Made by a program: the position numbers and the translations under genes. From positions 1,674,001-1,738,000 of the forward strand of contig NZ_CP134159.1 of NCBI RefSeq assembly GCF_032197885.1: a stretch of 64,000 nucleotides of DNA. The letters run 5' to 3'. The notes under the pieces were generated by a model. The model was not told the DNA's origin. It saw nothing but the letters and a program-made list of their open reading frames with translations, and made no database searches. Positions 28,686 to 37,747 of the stretch are shown in pieces; position 1 is the first letter of the stretch, and every line of letters starts with the position of its first letter. The stretch comes from Levilactobacillus namurensis (GTDB lineage: Bacteria > Bacillota > Bacilli > Lactobacillales > Lactobacillaceae).

Positions 28686-28722
28686 AAAAAAAGCGACTAC
28701 CCCAGCGGGCAGTCGCTTTTTA
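28686..28722 (-). terminator. Terminator of argS
   Basis: AAAAGCGACT and AGTCGCTTTTT arms with a CCC/GGG inner stem; the A run on the other side makes it symmetrical. Confidence 0.85.
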
Positions 28723-28740
28723 ATCACACCTTCATTTTAA

Positions 28741-30432
28741 TTACATTTCGTCCGGTGCTTGAACCCCTAACAGACGTAGGGATTCCTTGATGACCGTTGA
28801 AACTGCCTTGACTAAGGCTAACCGAGCTGGTAATTCAGCATCGTCGGTTAAGACCTTGGTGTGGGCGTAGTACTTGTTGAAGCTCTTAGCAACCCGAATC
28901 GCGTACTTGGCAACAACGGATGGTTCGTATTCGTCACACGCCATCCGAACCACGGCTGGGAAGTCGGCTAACGCCTTAATGGTGTCCCAAGCTTCTGGAT
29001 CGGTAATCTGGTTACCGTTGGCTTGAACGTTTACGTCCGCAGCCTTCCGCAAGATACTTTCGGCCCGGGCCCGGGCGTATTGAACGTAAGGCCCCGTTTC
29101 CCCTTCGAACTTCAGTTGGTCCGCTAAGACGAAGTCAATACTGTTCATCCGTTCGTTCTTCAGGTCACCGAAGACAATGGCTCCGACCCCGACCTGCTTG
29201 GCAACTTCTTCCTTGTTTGCCAACGTTGGGTTCTTCTCCACGATTTCTTCTTGGGCCATCTTGACGGAGTCGTGTAAGACATCGGCCAACAGGATGATCC
29301 GACCAGAACGCGTGGATAACTTCTTCCCATCCACGGTGATCAGGCCAAACGGAATGTGGTGCAAGTCCTTAGCAGAAGGCACCTTCATCTCTTCCAGAAC
29401 CGCCTTCAATTGCTTGAAGTAATACATCTGTTCAGAACCCACCACGTATAAGTTCTTGACTGGGTGGTAAGTCCGGTCACGGTAGAGTGCCGTTGCGATA
29501 TCCCGCGTGATGTACAGCGAAGCACCGTCACTCTTCAAAATCAGCGCTGGGTTCAGGTCGTACTTCTCCAAGTCGACCACTTGGGCGCCTTGGGATTCAA
29601 CCAACAGGTGGTCATCCTTCAAGAGTTGAACAACTTCTGCTAACTTGTCGTTGTAGAAGGCTTCACCGTTGTAGGTATCGAATTCGACACCCAAGACCTT
29701 GTAAATGTCGTTGAATTCTTGCAAGGAGACTTCCCGGAACCATTGCCACAGGTCGTGGGCTTCTTGGTCGCCGTTTTCCAGCTTCCGGAACCATTCCCGC
29801 GCTTCATCATCCAGTTCAGGCTTGTCGACGTCTTCCTTGTGGAAACGAACGTAGTATTCCACCAACTTGTTGATGGGATCCTTCTTCACGTCTTCTTCGT
29901 TCCCCCACAGCTTGTAAGCCGTGATCAGCTTCCCGAATTGCGTTCCCCAGTCACCCAAGTGGTTATCCTTGATTGGGTGGTAACCGTTCTTCTTCAGGAT
30001 CTCAGCAATCGAGTTTCCGATTACCGTTGACCGCAAGTGCCCCATGGACATAGGCTTGGCAATGTTTGGTGAGGACATATCAATCGGCACGTTCCCGTTT
30101 GCACCGTCTTGGTTTTGACCGTAGTCGGCACCCTGCGTCAGGACCGTGTTCAGCGTGGCTTCACTGTAAGCCGCCTTATCGAAGAAGAAGTTCAGGTATG
30201 GGCCAACAACTTCTACCTTGTCAAAACCAGTCTGGTCCAACTTACCTGCTAAATCTTGGGCAATCTGTTGGGGTGCTTGGTGCAGCGTCTTAGCTAACGT
30301 GAACGTTGGGAACGCTAAATCCCCTTTGTCTGACGTCTTGGGACGTTCCAGCTTACTACTGATCTCGTCGGCGGTCAGTTGACCATCGAGGGCCTTAACC
30401 AGTGCATCCGTTACCTGTTGTTTATAATCCAT
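28741..30432 (-). CDS. argS: Arginyl-tRNA synthetase
   Basis: 563 residues. The HIGH motif appears as MGHL within SPNIAKPMSMGHLRSTVIGNS, and the KMSK loop as the family's divergent GKKLSTRSG. The N-terminal tRNA D-loop recognition domain (about 1-90) and C-terminal anticodon domain (ANGNQITDPEAWDTIKALADF onward) complete it. Codon bias is strong, as for highly expressed genes. It is preceded by a T-box leader, so expression should rise when uncharged tRNA-Arg accumulates. Confidence 0.97.
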   Translation of the reverse strand: MDYKQQVTDALVKALDGQLTADEISSKLERPKTSDKGDLAFPTFTLAKTLHQAPQQIAQDLAGKLDQTGFDKVEVVGPYLNFFFDKAAYSEATLNTVLTQGADYGQNQDGANGNVPIDMSSPNIAKPMSMGHLRSTVIGNSIAEILKKNGYHPIKDNHLGDWGTQFGKLITAYKLWGNEEDVKKDPINKLVEYYVRFHKEDVDKPELDDEAREWFRKLENGDQEAHDLWQWFREVSLQEFNDIYKVLGVEFDTYNGEAFYNDKLAEVVQLLKDDHLLVESQGAQVVDLEKYDLNPALILKSDGASLYITRDIATALYRDRTYHPVKNLYVVGSEQMYYFKQLKAVLEEMKVPSAKDLHHIPFGLITVDGKKLSTRSGRIILLADVLHDSVKMAQEEIVEKNPTLANKEEVAKQVGVGAIVFGDLKNERMNSIDFVLADQLKFEGETGPYVQYARARAESILRKAADVNVQANGNQITDPEAWDTIKALADFPAVVRMACDEYEPSVVAKYAIRVAKSFNKYYAHTKVLTDDAELPARLALVKAVSTVIKESLRLLGVQAPDEM

Positions 30433-30467
30433 ACGAATTCCTCCTTAATCGGCGGTATCCCGTGGGA

Positions 30468-30690
30468 TAAAAAAACTCGCCTCATACAAGTATTATAACC
30501 TGTAAGAGACGAGTTTCACCCGCGGTACCACTCTAATTGACTTAAAAGTCCACTTAAATGATTTGTTTAACTTATCCAACCAGTCCGTTCACGTCAGTGA
30601 CCATCTCCGGCTTCCACCATCCCGGATTCGCTCAATCGTCAATCTTAACGCTACTTTTCTGTTTGGCTTAACTTTCGAATGATAATAGTA
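30468..30690 (-). promoter_or_regulatory. T-box riboswitch leader of argS
   Basis: The T-box core AGAGTGGTACCGCGG is at 30522-30535 on the minus strand, and the UGGN bulge that pairs with the tRNA acceptor end is present. It is followed by a terminator: AAACTCGTCTC pairs with GAGGCGAGTTT and a T run (30471-30516). Upstream, AGCGA and GGATGGTGGAAGCC match the stem I distal region. CGT and CGG arginine triplets lie in GACGTGAACGG, the likely specifier area, but I could not decide which is read. Confidence 0.88.
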
Positions 30691-30726
30691 AGAAAGACGA
30701 CCAATTGGCCGCCTCTCATTCGAAAG
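30672..30726 (-). repeat. 11-base inverted repeat between tRNA-Gly and the T-box
   Basis: CTTTCGAATGA (30672-30682) and its exact complement (30716-30726) bracket the palindrome GGCCAATTGGTC-like core. One arm reaches the last bases of the tRNA. There is no T run, so it is not an ordinary terminator. Confidence 0.5.
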
Positions 30727-30795
30727 CGGGTGACGGGAATCGGACCCGCGACACAAGCTTGGGAAGCTTGGATTTTACCACTAAACTACACCCGC
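30725..30795 (-). tRNA. tRNA-Gly (anticodon CCC)
   Basis: 71 nucleotides. The acceptor GCGGGTG pairs with CACCCGC, and the anticodon stem CAAGC/GCTTG encloses the loop TTCCCAA, giving anticodon CCC (codon GGG). The T loop TCCGATT and D arm are normal. CCA is not encoded. It lies upstream of the argS leader on the same strand. Confidence 0.85.
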
Positions 30796-30870
30796 ACAAC
30801 ACAAAAAAGTATAGCATACCTTTTTGGAGTTGTCAGTACTTTTTTGTAAAAAAATTCAAGAAATTGATTT

Positions 30871-31113
30871 TTATGCTTGAGAATCCTTTGGGGCTGCGGT
30901 TACCTTGGCTTCACTTTTGCGGACAACTGCCCGATTATTCATGTCGTCTACCGCGGTTTTATCCTTGGGATCATACTGACGGATCTCAACCAGCACTGAA
31001 TTTGTATACACCTTGGTGACCTCACCCGTGAAGTCGTGTTCCAAGGGTCCAAACTTCTTCGCTGCTACGTAATCGCCAACCTTGATGCCTGATTGATCTT
31101 CTTCTTCGGCCAT
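30871..31113 (-). CDS. DUF2187 family protein
   Basis: 80 residues. The core VGDYVAAKKFGPLEHDFTGEVTKVYTNSVLVEI is a small KOW/SH3-like beta-barrel typical of DUF2187. The C-terminus is charged and probably disordered. The start ATG follows an AGGGAGCG-type site. Function is unknown; the KOW-like fold suggests RNA or ribosome contact, which is only a guess. It lies upstream of tRNA-Gly and argS. Confidence 0.75.
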   Translation of the reverse strand: MAEEEDQSGIKVGDYVAAKKFGPLEHDFTGEVTKVYTNSVLVEIRQYDPKDKTAVDDMNNRAVVRKSEAKVTAAPKDSQA

Positions 31114-31452
31114 CCCTAGTCGCTCCCTTCATCATGCAATGTTTCATTATAGTCAAGTTTGGCGACCACCGCAAGCGGAGTGTCCCAGACTCGCAACCGA
31201 ATTGTAAGAAGTTTGAAATAATCTCACAATCACGAACGGATTAATCGGTAATTTTCATGAAATCGTCAAAAAGCCGACCATTCATTTTAATTCATGGTCA
31301 TGCCGCCTTAAAATCACGGAGGTTCACGAACAATCCCGCTAACCGTCGCTAACGGTAAATCATACCCAACCTTCACAAGATACGTTATAATCAAGGCGTT
31401 GTGATCCGTGTTTTTTAGAAATGACTTACATATATAGGAGGAGAATGCGAAT
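31114..31452. promoter_or_regulatory. Upstream region of the amidase autolysin gene
   Basis: 339 bases without a gene. A clear -10 TATAAT is at 31386-31391; the -35 is weak. TGTAAGAAGTTTGAAAT (31203-31219) resembles a WalR direct repeat, but with a mismatch and far upstream. A GACCAT/ATGGTC inverted repeat (31276-31299) is also present. Confidence 0.4.
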
Positions 31453-32748
31453 ATGAAAAAATGGCAACATTGGGCAGCCCGGGGAGCTGCCCTAACGGCT
31501 GGTTGTCTGGGACTGTTACTCAGTGCAACGCCCGCTAGTGCGAACAGCATTAACGACTACATCGCAAACCAGCACTACGCGACCCCTTCGATCACCAAGC
31601 AGATTTGGTCCGGGTTCCCTAAGTACAACTACCGCAACGGCAAACCAGAGGGTGTCGTGGTCCACGAAACGGCCAACCCAAATTCCACAATCTTTAACGA
31701 AATCTCGTTTATGAAGCGGAATTACCAAAACGCCTTCGTGCACACGTTCGTCGACGCCAGCAACATCATCAACGTGGCGAACACCAAGTACCTCTGCTGG
31801 GGAGCGGGTCCCGTCGCCAACCAACGGTACGTTCAATTCGAACAAGTCGAAGTCCACTCCAAGGCCGCTTTCGCCAAGGAACTGAACAACGGTGCGTACT
31901 ACACCGCCTACATCCTTAAGCAATACGGCCTCACGCCTAAGCGGTACACCACGGTTCTGTCCCACCACGACGTTTCTAATCGCCTGGGAGGCACCAACCA
32001 CAGTGATCCGGACGGCTACTGGTCCACGAATGCCCGGAATTACTTCGGAACGACCTACAACATGAGTAACTTCATCGATTTGGTCAACACGCAATACGCG
32101 AAGTTGTCGGGGAACTCGGTTGCTGACAGCAGCAATGCCAACAGCAGCTCCAGCTCGAGTGCCGCCACGAACAGCTCTTCCAGCAGCTCGACCACCACGG
32201 CCCCGAGTTCCACTCAACACACCGCCACCACGACTTCCGTGCGGTACAACCACGGGGGCAACAACGAAACGGCCACGTTGACGTCGAACTACACGAACTG
32301 GACCGTCTACAACCACGTTAAGGGCACCAAGGGCGCTCATAAGATTGGCTGGGGCAGATTGAGTAGCGACCACCGTGGCACGCGGGTCTTCGTCGACAGC
32401 CGCGGCATCAAGAACGGGAAGACCACTTGGTACCGGATTCGCTTCTCGAAGAACGCCAAGGCCAAGTACTGGGTCTACAGCAAGGTCCTCCACTTCCCTG
32501 GCGTCACTTACAGCGACGCTAGTGGCTCGCCAAAGGTCAAGACCGCAACGAATACGCCACTATACAACCACGTCTTGAACTCCAAGTACCTGTCCAAGAC
32601 TATCGCCCACACGCAAGACTTCGCAGCTGGGACGCCAGCCGCCATCAACAAGCGAGGCGTCAAGTCCACGGATGGCACCACCTGGTACCGCGTGGTCATT
32701 AACAACAAGACTTACTGGGCTTTAGCATCCAGCTTGACTTGGAACTAA
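31453..32748 (+). CDS. N-acetylmuramoyl-L-alanine amidase with GW/SH3-type repeats (autolysin)
   Basis: 431 residues. Residues 1-30 are a Sec signal peptide ending ASA. An Amidase_2 (PGRP-type) zinc domain follows: HETAN (His71), FVDASNIINVANTKYLCWGAG, HHDVSNRLGGTNHSDPDGYW (His183, Asp185). A Ser/Thr-rich linker (about 225-260) leads to two GW-type modules, each with NH-type starts (YNHVKGTKGAHKIG and YNHVLNSKYLSKT) and WYR-V/I endings, which bind the wall or teichoic acids. It cleaves the amide between MurNAc and L-Ala. The start has AGGAGG upstream. It is a host autolysin, not the prophage lysin: it is far from the prophage, has its own promoter and a terminator. Confidence 0.9.
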   Translation: MKKWQHWAARGAALTAGCLGLLLSATPASANSINDYIANQHYATPSITKQIWSGFPKYNYRNGKPEGVVVHETANPNSTIFNEISFMKRNYQNAFVHTFVDASNIINVANTKYLCWGAGPVANQRYVQFEQVEVHSKAAFAKELNNGAYYTAYILKQYGLTPKRYTTVLSHHDVSNRLGGTNHSDPDGYWSTNARNYFGTTYNMSNFIDLVNTQYAKLSGNSVADSSNANSSSSSSAATNSSSSSSTTTAPSSTQHTATTTSVRYNHGGNNETATLTSNYTNWTVYNHVKGTKGAHKIGWGRLSSDHRGTRVFVDSRGIKNGKTTWYRIRFSKNAKAKYWVYSKVLHFPGVTYSDASGSPKVKTATNTPLYNHVLNSKYLSKTIAHTQDFAAGTPAAINKRGVKSTDGTTWYRVVINNKTYWALASSLTWN

Positions 32749-32775
32749 TCCCGTAAAGCGTTAAAGCATCACCCA

Positions 32776-32823
32776 AAAATCCCTCCTTTCAACGGCCAAG
32801 CCGTTCGAAAGAAGGGATTTTTT
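32776..32823 (+). terminator. Terminator of the autolysin gene
   Basis: AAATCCCTCCTTTC and GAAAGAAGGGATTT arms (small mismatches) with an inner AACGGC/GCCGTT stem are followed by six T. Confidence 0.85.
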
Positions 32824-33010
32824 AGAAGGTAAAGAAGCGTCAGGGCGTCGCACTAGGTGCCCTACCCGGAATCCTAGGACGTTGCTTTGGTCATTGACCA
32901 ATCAATTCTCAGGTTTTGCTTAAGTTTTTCCGTCATTCCCGTAAGATACGAGCAGCCCGCCCCCCAATATGGTACGCTTAAGTTAAAAGTTAGGGGAAGG
33001 AAGCGATGAG

Positions 33011-33352
33011 ATGTGGTTAGCACTGCACTTCTGGACTTGGGTCGTCTTGACCATTGCCGTTTTACTGGGTTTAACGCGACATTCTGAAAAACGCGTGACC
33101 CAGTTTCTCCTACTAGCCCGTTGCGCGTATCTGGTCATGATTATCAGTGGCGTGGTCTTAAGTATTCGCACGTTCGGCCACGCCCCACTCCTGATCAGCC
33201 TTAAGTTCGCCCTGGGTATCGCCACGATTGCGTTGATTGAAGTCAGTTTCGGTCGCAAAATCGAACGGGATACTCCCCACTTCATCTACTGGGTCATGGG
33301 GATCGTCGGGTTAGTCACGGTCTGTCTGGGCTTAACCTTAGCATTCAAATAA
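33011..33352 (+). CDS. YisL family small membrane protein (DUF1516)
   Basis: 113 residues with four hydrophobic helices and the family's opening MWLALHFWTWVVLTIAVLLGL and ending FIYWVMGIVGLVTVCLGLTLAF. Function is unknown. The ribosome binding site GGAAGG is 7 bases upstream. It is monocistronic, between two terminators. Confidence 0.8.
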   Translation: MWLALHFWTWVVLTIAVLLGLTRHSEKRVTQFLLLARCAYLVMIISGVVLSIRTFGHAPLLISLKFALGIATIALIEVSFGRKIERDTPHFIYWVMGIVGLVTVCLGLTLAFK

Positions 33353-33360
33353 GGTCACTT

Positions 33361-33412
33361 AAAAAGGCGTTTAAACGTAGGACTATCTCCTATCGTTTAA
33401 ACGTCTTTTTGA
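33361..33412. terminator. Convergent terminator between yisL-like gene and racD
   Basis: Symmetrical AAAAAGGCGTTTAAACG / CGTTTAAACGTCTTTTT stem serving both strands. Confidence 0.85.
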
Positions 33413-33425
33413 GCGTCACGTGCTA

Positions 33426-34151
33426 CTAAGCTTCATCCGGTGCTTGCCGTAACTTAGTGGCCAGCTCCAAAGTCCGGTCAACTAAAACGGACTGGCTATC
33501 CGCTACAGGGTACTTGGTTTCCGGTTCCCGTTCCTGAGCCAACGAGAGCTCCGTGCACCCTAAGATGACCACGTCGGCCTGTTGGTCCTCGATCATCTCT
33601 TGAACAATCCGGTGGAACAGAGCCGCATCGACCTGGTCGCGTTCCTTGATATCGTGGTAAATCAGCGTCATGGTCTGGTCTTCAATGGCCTCTGTCGGTA
33701 AGACCGGTGTCAAACCGACGCGCTTGATCTCATTTTCATAGATCTTATCCGCAATCGTCCCGCGCGTACCCGTGATGCCGATGCGCTTCGCGTTGGGGAA
33801 CTTCCGTTGAATCTCCTTGACCGTCTCCCGCGGCATGTGCAGGATGGGAATCTCCCCTGCGGCTTGCTGCAAATCATCGTAGAAGTAGTGGGCGGTGTTG
33901 CAAGGCAACGTGAAGAAGGCCGGCTTTAATTGCCGTTGCTGCTGAATATCCTCCAGCAAGCTGGGTAACGGACTGGCTTGCGTGTGGTCCAAGATATAGG
34001 CAGTCCGATCCGGCACCGTCGCGTGGTTGACTAAGATATAATTCAAATACTCCTGATCAGCGCGTGCGGGGGTCCGCAGGTTCAACTGGTGAAGATAACT
34101 CTCGGTGGCCATCGTTCCCATGCCGCCCATAATCGTAAAGAATTTTTGCAT
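33426..34151 (-). CDS. racD: Aspartate racemase
   Basis: 241 residues of the aspartate/glutamate racemase family. Two catalytic cysteines are visible in LPCNTAHYFYD and ILGCTELSLA, and the N-terminus has the GGMGTMATESYLHQL motif. It would make D-aspartate. It lies 5 bases after the D-aspartate ligase-like gene on the same strand, so the two are clearly in one transcript. The neighbouring ligase and amidotransferase indicate that its product goes to the peptidoglycan cross-bridge. Confidence 0.9.
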   Translation of the reverse strand: MQKFFTIMGGMGTMATESYLHQLNLRTPARADQEYLNYILVNHATVPDRTAYILDHTQASPLPSLLEDIQQQRQLKPAFFTLPCNTAHYFYDDLQQAAGEIPILHMPRETVKEIQRKFPNAKRIGITGTRGTIADKIYENEIKRVGLTPVLPTEAIEDQTMTLIYHDIKERDQVDAALFHRIVQEMIEDQQADVVILGCTELSLAQEREPETKYPVADSQSVLVDRTLELATKLRQAPDEA

Positions 34152-34156
34152 TGTCT

Positions 34157-35413
34157 CTACCCCTTATTTTCCGCAAAGTACTTCTTAAAGTTTACCGTGT
34201 AGTTATGCTGCATCCACTGGATCAACGCCCAGCGCTTCAGGTTCATGTCCTGGTCGTAGCGGTACGTGGTGCCGTACTTGCCCGCCGCGATCAACTTCAA
34301 GGCGCGGTCCTTATCGGCATTCTCGCGCGTATAACGCTTGAAGACCTTCACCGGGACACCCAGCCATAAGGCGTGTTGGGCTTCGTCCTGGTTCCCGTAG
34401 ACCGTCGGTGCGTCAACCAAGCTGTGCTTGACGTAGTCCTTGACCACCCAGTCGGCCAGGTTATAGCCGTTCAGGGTCACGAAGAAGCTACTACGGCCCT
34501 GCCGTAAGTTGATTTCGAACAACTTAAACGACTGGTCCCGCACATCGTACTTCATGTCAAAGTTCGCGTAACCGGTGAATTCGATCTCTTCTAGGAACTT
34601 CTGGATGTTTTGGTAAATGGTCTGGTTATATTCCGGAATGATGGCTACGTAATTTCCAATCGCTGATGGCGCTGGGTCCTCTAGTAACGGGTGTCCTAGA
34701 CACATCATCTTCACGTGATGGTATTGGTCCACGTAGGCGTTCAAGACCCGCATGTTACTGTCATCCCCAGGAATAAAGTCCTGTAAAATCAGGTCGGACG
34801 TATAACCGTTTTGGTAAATCTTGGCCACAATGTCGGTGAACTCCGCTGCCGACTGAATCCGAAAGGCCTTCTTCCGGCCCTCGAAGTGGACGTCCAACCA
34901 TTCGACACTGTTGGCTGGCTTCAACGCTACGGGGTAGCCAAACGGCTGGTCGATGGGCTCGCCGCTGGTGGCCTCTTCCTTGGTGATAATCCGCGTGTGC
35001 GGGTAAGGCAACCCGTATTTGTCACAGACCTTATAGAAATTTTCCTTGTTGTTCAGTTGCCGCAACTTGTCATAATCGATATACGGGCAGATAAAGACGT
35101 CTTCCAACTCTGCCTTATGCTTACTGATCAGTTCTGCGTAACCATCCCCACACCCAATCAGGATCACGGGTTCCGGATGGTCCGCGTACCGTTCCTTTAA
35201 TTTCCGCATGGTCTCGATCCAAACGGGGTCTTCATCAAACCCCGGGATCAGTTCCAGGTTCACGACCTTGGTAAAGCGGGTCGGTGCCAATTGGATACTG
35301 GCAAAAGCCTGTACGGGTTCATGGTACAGATCATAAAACGACCGGGCCATCCCGTAAACGTTAAAGTCACTCCCCAGTAAGACCGGGGTAAATTTTACGC
35401 CATTCGTTTCCAT
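34157..35413 (-). CDS. aslA: D-aspartate ligase (ATP-grasp; peptidoglycan side-chain), AslA-like
   Basis: 418 residues. The opening FTPVLLGSDFNVYGMARSFYDLY and QLAPTRFTKVVNLELIPGFDED strongly recall the Enterococcus faecium D-aspartate ligase. The ATP-grasp core is visible: PVALKPANSVEWLDV, the LILQDFIPGDDSNMRVLNAY block, and the metal-binding FKLFEINLRQGRSS. It attaches D-Asp to the epsilon-amino group of Lys in the UDP-MurNAc-pentapeptide precursor. The frame opens at 35515, but ATG 35413 begins the conserved part and follows AAGGGA. It forms an operon with racD. Confidence 0.85.
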   Translation of the reverse strand: METNGVKFTPVLLGSDFNVYGMARSFYDLYHEPVQAFASIQLAPTRFTKVVNLELIPGFDEDPVWIETMRKLKERYADHPEPVILIGCGDGYAELISKHKAELEDVFICPYIDYDKLRQLNNKENFYKVCDKYGLPYPHTRIITKEEATSGEPIDQPFGYPVALKPANSVEWLDVHFEGRKKAFRIQSAAEFTDIVAKIYQNGYTSDLILQDFIPGDDSNMRVLNAYVDQYHHVKMMCLGHPLLEDPAPSAIGNYVAIIPEYNQTIYQNIQKFLEEIEFTGYANFDMKYDVRDQSFKLFEINLRQGRSSFFVTLNGYNLADWVVKDYVKHSLVDAPTVYGNQDEAQHALWLGVPVKVFKRYTRENADKDRALKLIAAGKYGTTYRYDQDMNLKRWALIQWMQHNYTVNFKKYFAENKG

Positions 35414-35646
35414 AACTACTAAAGTCCCTTCGCAACTTCCAACCAGTCTGACTGACCGGCCGGTTTGAATTCTCTTTTTTAATCCCGGCTGGGCTTCCCC
35501 ATTCAGGGGCCCCACCAGTCAACCAGCTAACCAGTCTTCACCATAGCAAGTTTGCTAGTGGCTTGTCGAGGGGCTTGCTGACTATGCAACACTATCTTAA
35601 CAAATTTTGGGCTTAGAATATACGGCCTGGGTTCCAGAGACTAAAA

Positions 35647-35681
35647 CAAGGTTGTTAGTGACCGAGTCACTAGCAACCTTG
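35647..35681 (-). terminator. Terminator of asnB
   Basis: CAAGGTTG and CAACCTTG arms with an inner TAGTGAC/GTCACTA stem; TTGTTTTA follows on the minus strand. Confidence 0.75.
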
Positions 35682-35720
35682 ATGGGTAGCTAATGAGGCA
35701 AACACCTCACTGGCCGAGCT

Positions 35721-37601
35721 TTAGATTTGGGTCCGGTGAACTAAGTCAATAGTCTTCGCCGTGGTCTCTTCTGGGAAGTAAACTTCGTACCAGAGGATAA
35801 ACGTGTAGATGGTGAAGATCTTTTGCATGCTGGACTTACCGTTGATGTGTTCGTGCAGAATCTCCATCAACGCATCCGTATTGAAGAACTTGTGGGCCAC
35901 ATCGGAGTTGAACGCTTCGATAATCCGTGACTTGTAAGGTTCTTCCTTGATCCAGGTCGCGATTGGGGATGGGAAGCCCATCTTTTCCTTCTTAGCGACC
36001 CGTTCTGGCAATTCGGCTTCGGCCGCAGTCCGCAGGGAGACCTTAGTCTCGTCCGCGTGAATCCGGGTCTTGACCGGCATGGTCGCGGCAAACTTCGCCA
36101 CTTCCTTATCGACCAACGGGGTCCGGACTTCCAGCGAGTTGGCCATACTCATTCGGTCAGCCTTGTGCAGGATATCGTACGGCAACCAGGTGTTGATATC
36201 GAAGTATTGCATCTGGGTCATCTCATCCAAGCCCTTCACATCGTCGAAGAGGTGCTGGGTGTAAGCCCCCGCGTCTTGGTTCAACTTCGGGTTCTTCAGA
36301 ATCTTGCTCCGGTCGTAGTAATCGAAGACGTAGTTAACTCGGTAATACCGTTCACTCAACGGTTCTGCTCCTCGAACTAAGAACCGCCGACCATGGAACC
36401 GTGGCAGGTGTTCGGCAATTCCTCCCAACATCTTCCGAATCGGTGATGGGACCCACTTCTGGTAACGTTCGAACGGAATGGCTTCCAGGTAGGTGTTGTA
36501 CCCGCCGAAGAATTCATCGGCACCTTCACCAGATAAGGCCACCTTCACGCTCTTCCGCGTCCCCTTAGACAGGTAGTACAGCTGCATCGCGGACGGGTTG
36601 GATAAAGGTTCGTCCATGTAGTACATGATGGTTGGCAGAATATCGAAGTAGTCGTCCCCCGTCATGTAGAGCGGCGTATTCTTTTGCTTGATTTCCTTCG
36701 CGAATTCCGTCGACCAGCTCAGTTCGCTGTACTTGGAATTCTTAAACCCTAAGGAGAAGGATTGAATTGGCTTTAACTTCGCCGCTTCGTTCAACACGTA
36801 GGAGGAGTCAATCCCACTAGATAAGAAGCTCCCCACTTCCACGTCGGCAATCATGTGCGCGTCCACCGACTCGTCGACGATCTTGCGAATCTTCTTCGCG
36901 TCTTCTTCGACCGTTTGGCTGTTGTCGATATGGTCGTAGCTGAACTTGAAGTACCGGTGCGTCTCCGTCTTCCCGTTACGGTGCAGGAAGTATTGCCCCG
37001 GCAATAGCTTGTAGACGTGCTTAAACATGGTATCCCGTGATGGGATGAACTCAAAGCTCAAGTGAATCGGTAAGAGTTCTTCGTTGAATTCCTTTTTGAA
37101 GTTCGGGTGTTCCAAGAACGCTTTGATTTCTGACGCCCACAAGAAGGTATCGCCATCGTCGTAGTAGTACAACGGCTTGATCCCGAAGTGGTCCCGTGCC
37201 CCGAAGACTTCGTTCTTGACCTTGTCGTAGATGACAAAGGCATACATTCCCCGTAGCCGGTCCAACAGCTTAGGCCCCCAGGCATCGTACCCGTGAATCA
37301 GGACTTCGGAATCAACGTCCGTCTTGAACTCGTATCCCAGCTTTTGCAGGTCCGCCCGAATCTCTTGGTAGTTATAAATTTCACCATTAAAGGTCAAGAC
37401 CTTGGTCTGGTCCCGGTTGTACATCGGTTGCTTCCCGTGAGCTAAGTCAATGATTGACAACCGCCGGAAACCCATCACGGCTTGATCGTCGCTAAAGTAG
37501 GCCTCGTCGTCGGGCCCCCGGTGTTTGATGCGGTCCGCCATATCGTTAATCGTCGTTGCGGGTACATCCTTTTGGTTCACATAACCAACGAATCCACACA
37601 T
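35721..37601 (-). CDS. asnB: Glutamine-dependent asparagine synthetase-type amidotransferase
   Basis: 626 residues. Cys2 of MCGFVGYV is the glutaminase nucleophile of the class II amidotransferase domain (about 1-210, with RGPDDEAYF and FNGEIYNYQEIR). The synthetase domain has the PP-loop SSGIDSSYVL and the LSGEGADEFFGGYNTYLE segment. It could be a free asparagine synthetase, but in lactic acid bacteria similar enzymes (AsnH) amidate the D-Asp bridge or mDAP of peptidoglycan. Here it lies upstream of aslA and racD on the same strand, favouring the wall role. It has its own terminator, so it is separately transcribed. Confidence 0.9.
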   Translation of the reverse strand: MCGFVGYVNQKDVPATTINDMADRIKHRGPDDEAYFSDDQAVMGFRRLSIIDLAHGKQPMYNRDQTKVLTFNGEIYNYQEIRADLQKLGYEFKTDVDSEVLIHGYDAWGPKLLDRLRGMYAFVIYDKVKNEVFGARDHFGIKPLYYYDDGDTFLWASEIKAFLEHPNFKKEFNEELLPIHLSFEFIPSRDTMFKHVYKLLPGQYFLHRNGKTETHRYFKFSYDHIDNSQTVEEDAKKIRKIVDESVDAHMIADVEVGSFLSSGIDSSYVLNEAAKLKPIQSFSLGFKNSKYSELSWSTEFAKEIKQKNTPLYMTGDDYFDILPTIMYYMDEPLSNPSAMQLYYLSKGTRKSVKVALSGEGADEFFGGYNTYLEAIPFERYQKWVPSPIRKMLGGIAEHLPRFHGRRFLVRGAEPLSERYYRVNYVFDYYDRSKILKNPKLNQDAGAYTQHLFDDVKGLDEMTQMQYFDINTWLPYDILHKADRMSMANSLEVRTPLVDKEVAKFAATMPVKTRIHADETKVSLRTAAEAELPERVAKKEKMGFPSPIATWIKEEPYKSRIIEAFNSDVAHKFFNTDALMEILHEHINGKSSMQKIFTIYTFILWYEVYFPEETTAKTIDLVHRTQI

Positions 37602-37680
37602 GTGCGTATCCCCTTTGAATTTATTCTCTCTTTAAAAAGTCCTTCATTGTCTCAATAAAACACAAAACACAACACCCATC

Positions 37681-37689
37681 ATTTTAGCA
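37681..37689 (-). promoter_or_regulatory. asnB extended -10 promoter element
   Basis: TGCTAAAAT on the minus strand is an extended -10; a good -35 was not seen. It lies about 80 bases before the start codon. Confidence 0.4.
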
Positions 37690-37747
37690 AATTTATTTTG
37701 GGAATACCATATTATTAACGATTCTTAACCGGATAGCTAACAATGGG

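Larger units (their letters stand above)
28433..28740. other. argR-argS intergenic region
   Basis: 308 bases holding the argR promoter and the argS terminator. No other gene or structured element is seen. Confidence 0.6.

Noticed and set aside
31203..31219. WalR-like box upstream of the autolysin
   Set aside because: One half is imperfect and it is about 180 bases upstream of the -10; kept only as a note.
31516..32493. 325-codon frame on the minus strand inside the autolysin gene
   Set aside because: Antisense shadow of the amidase; the sense frame has a signal peptide, catalytic residues and a ribosome binding site.
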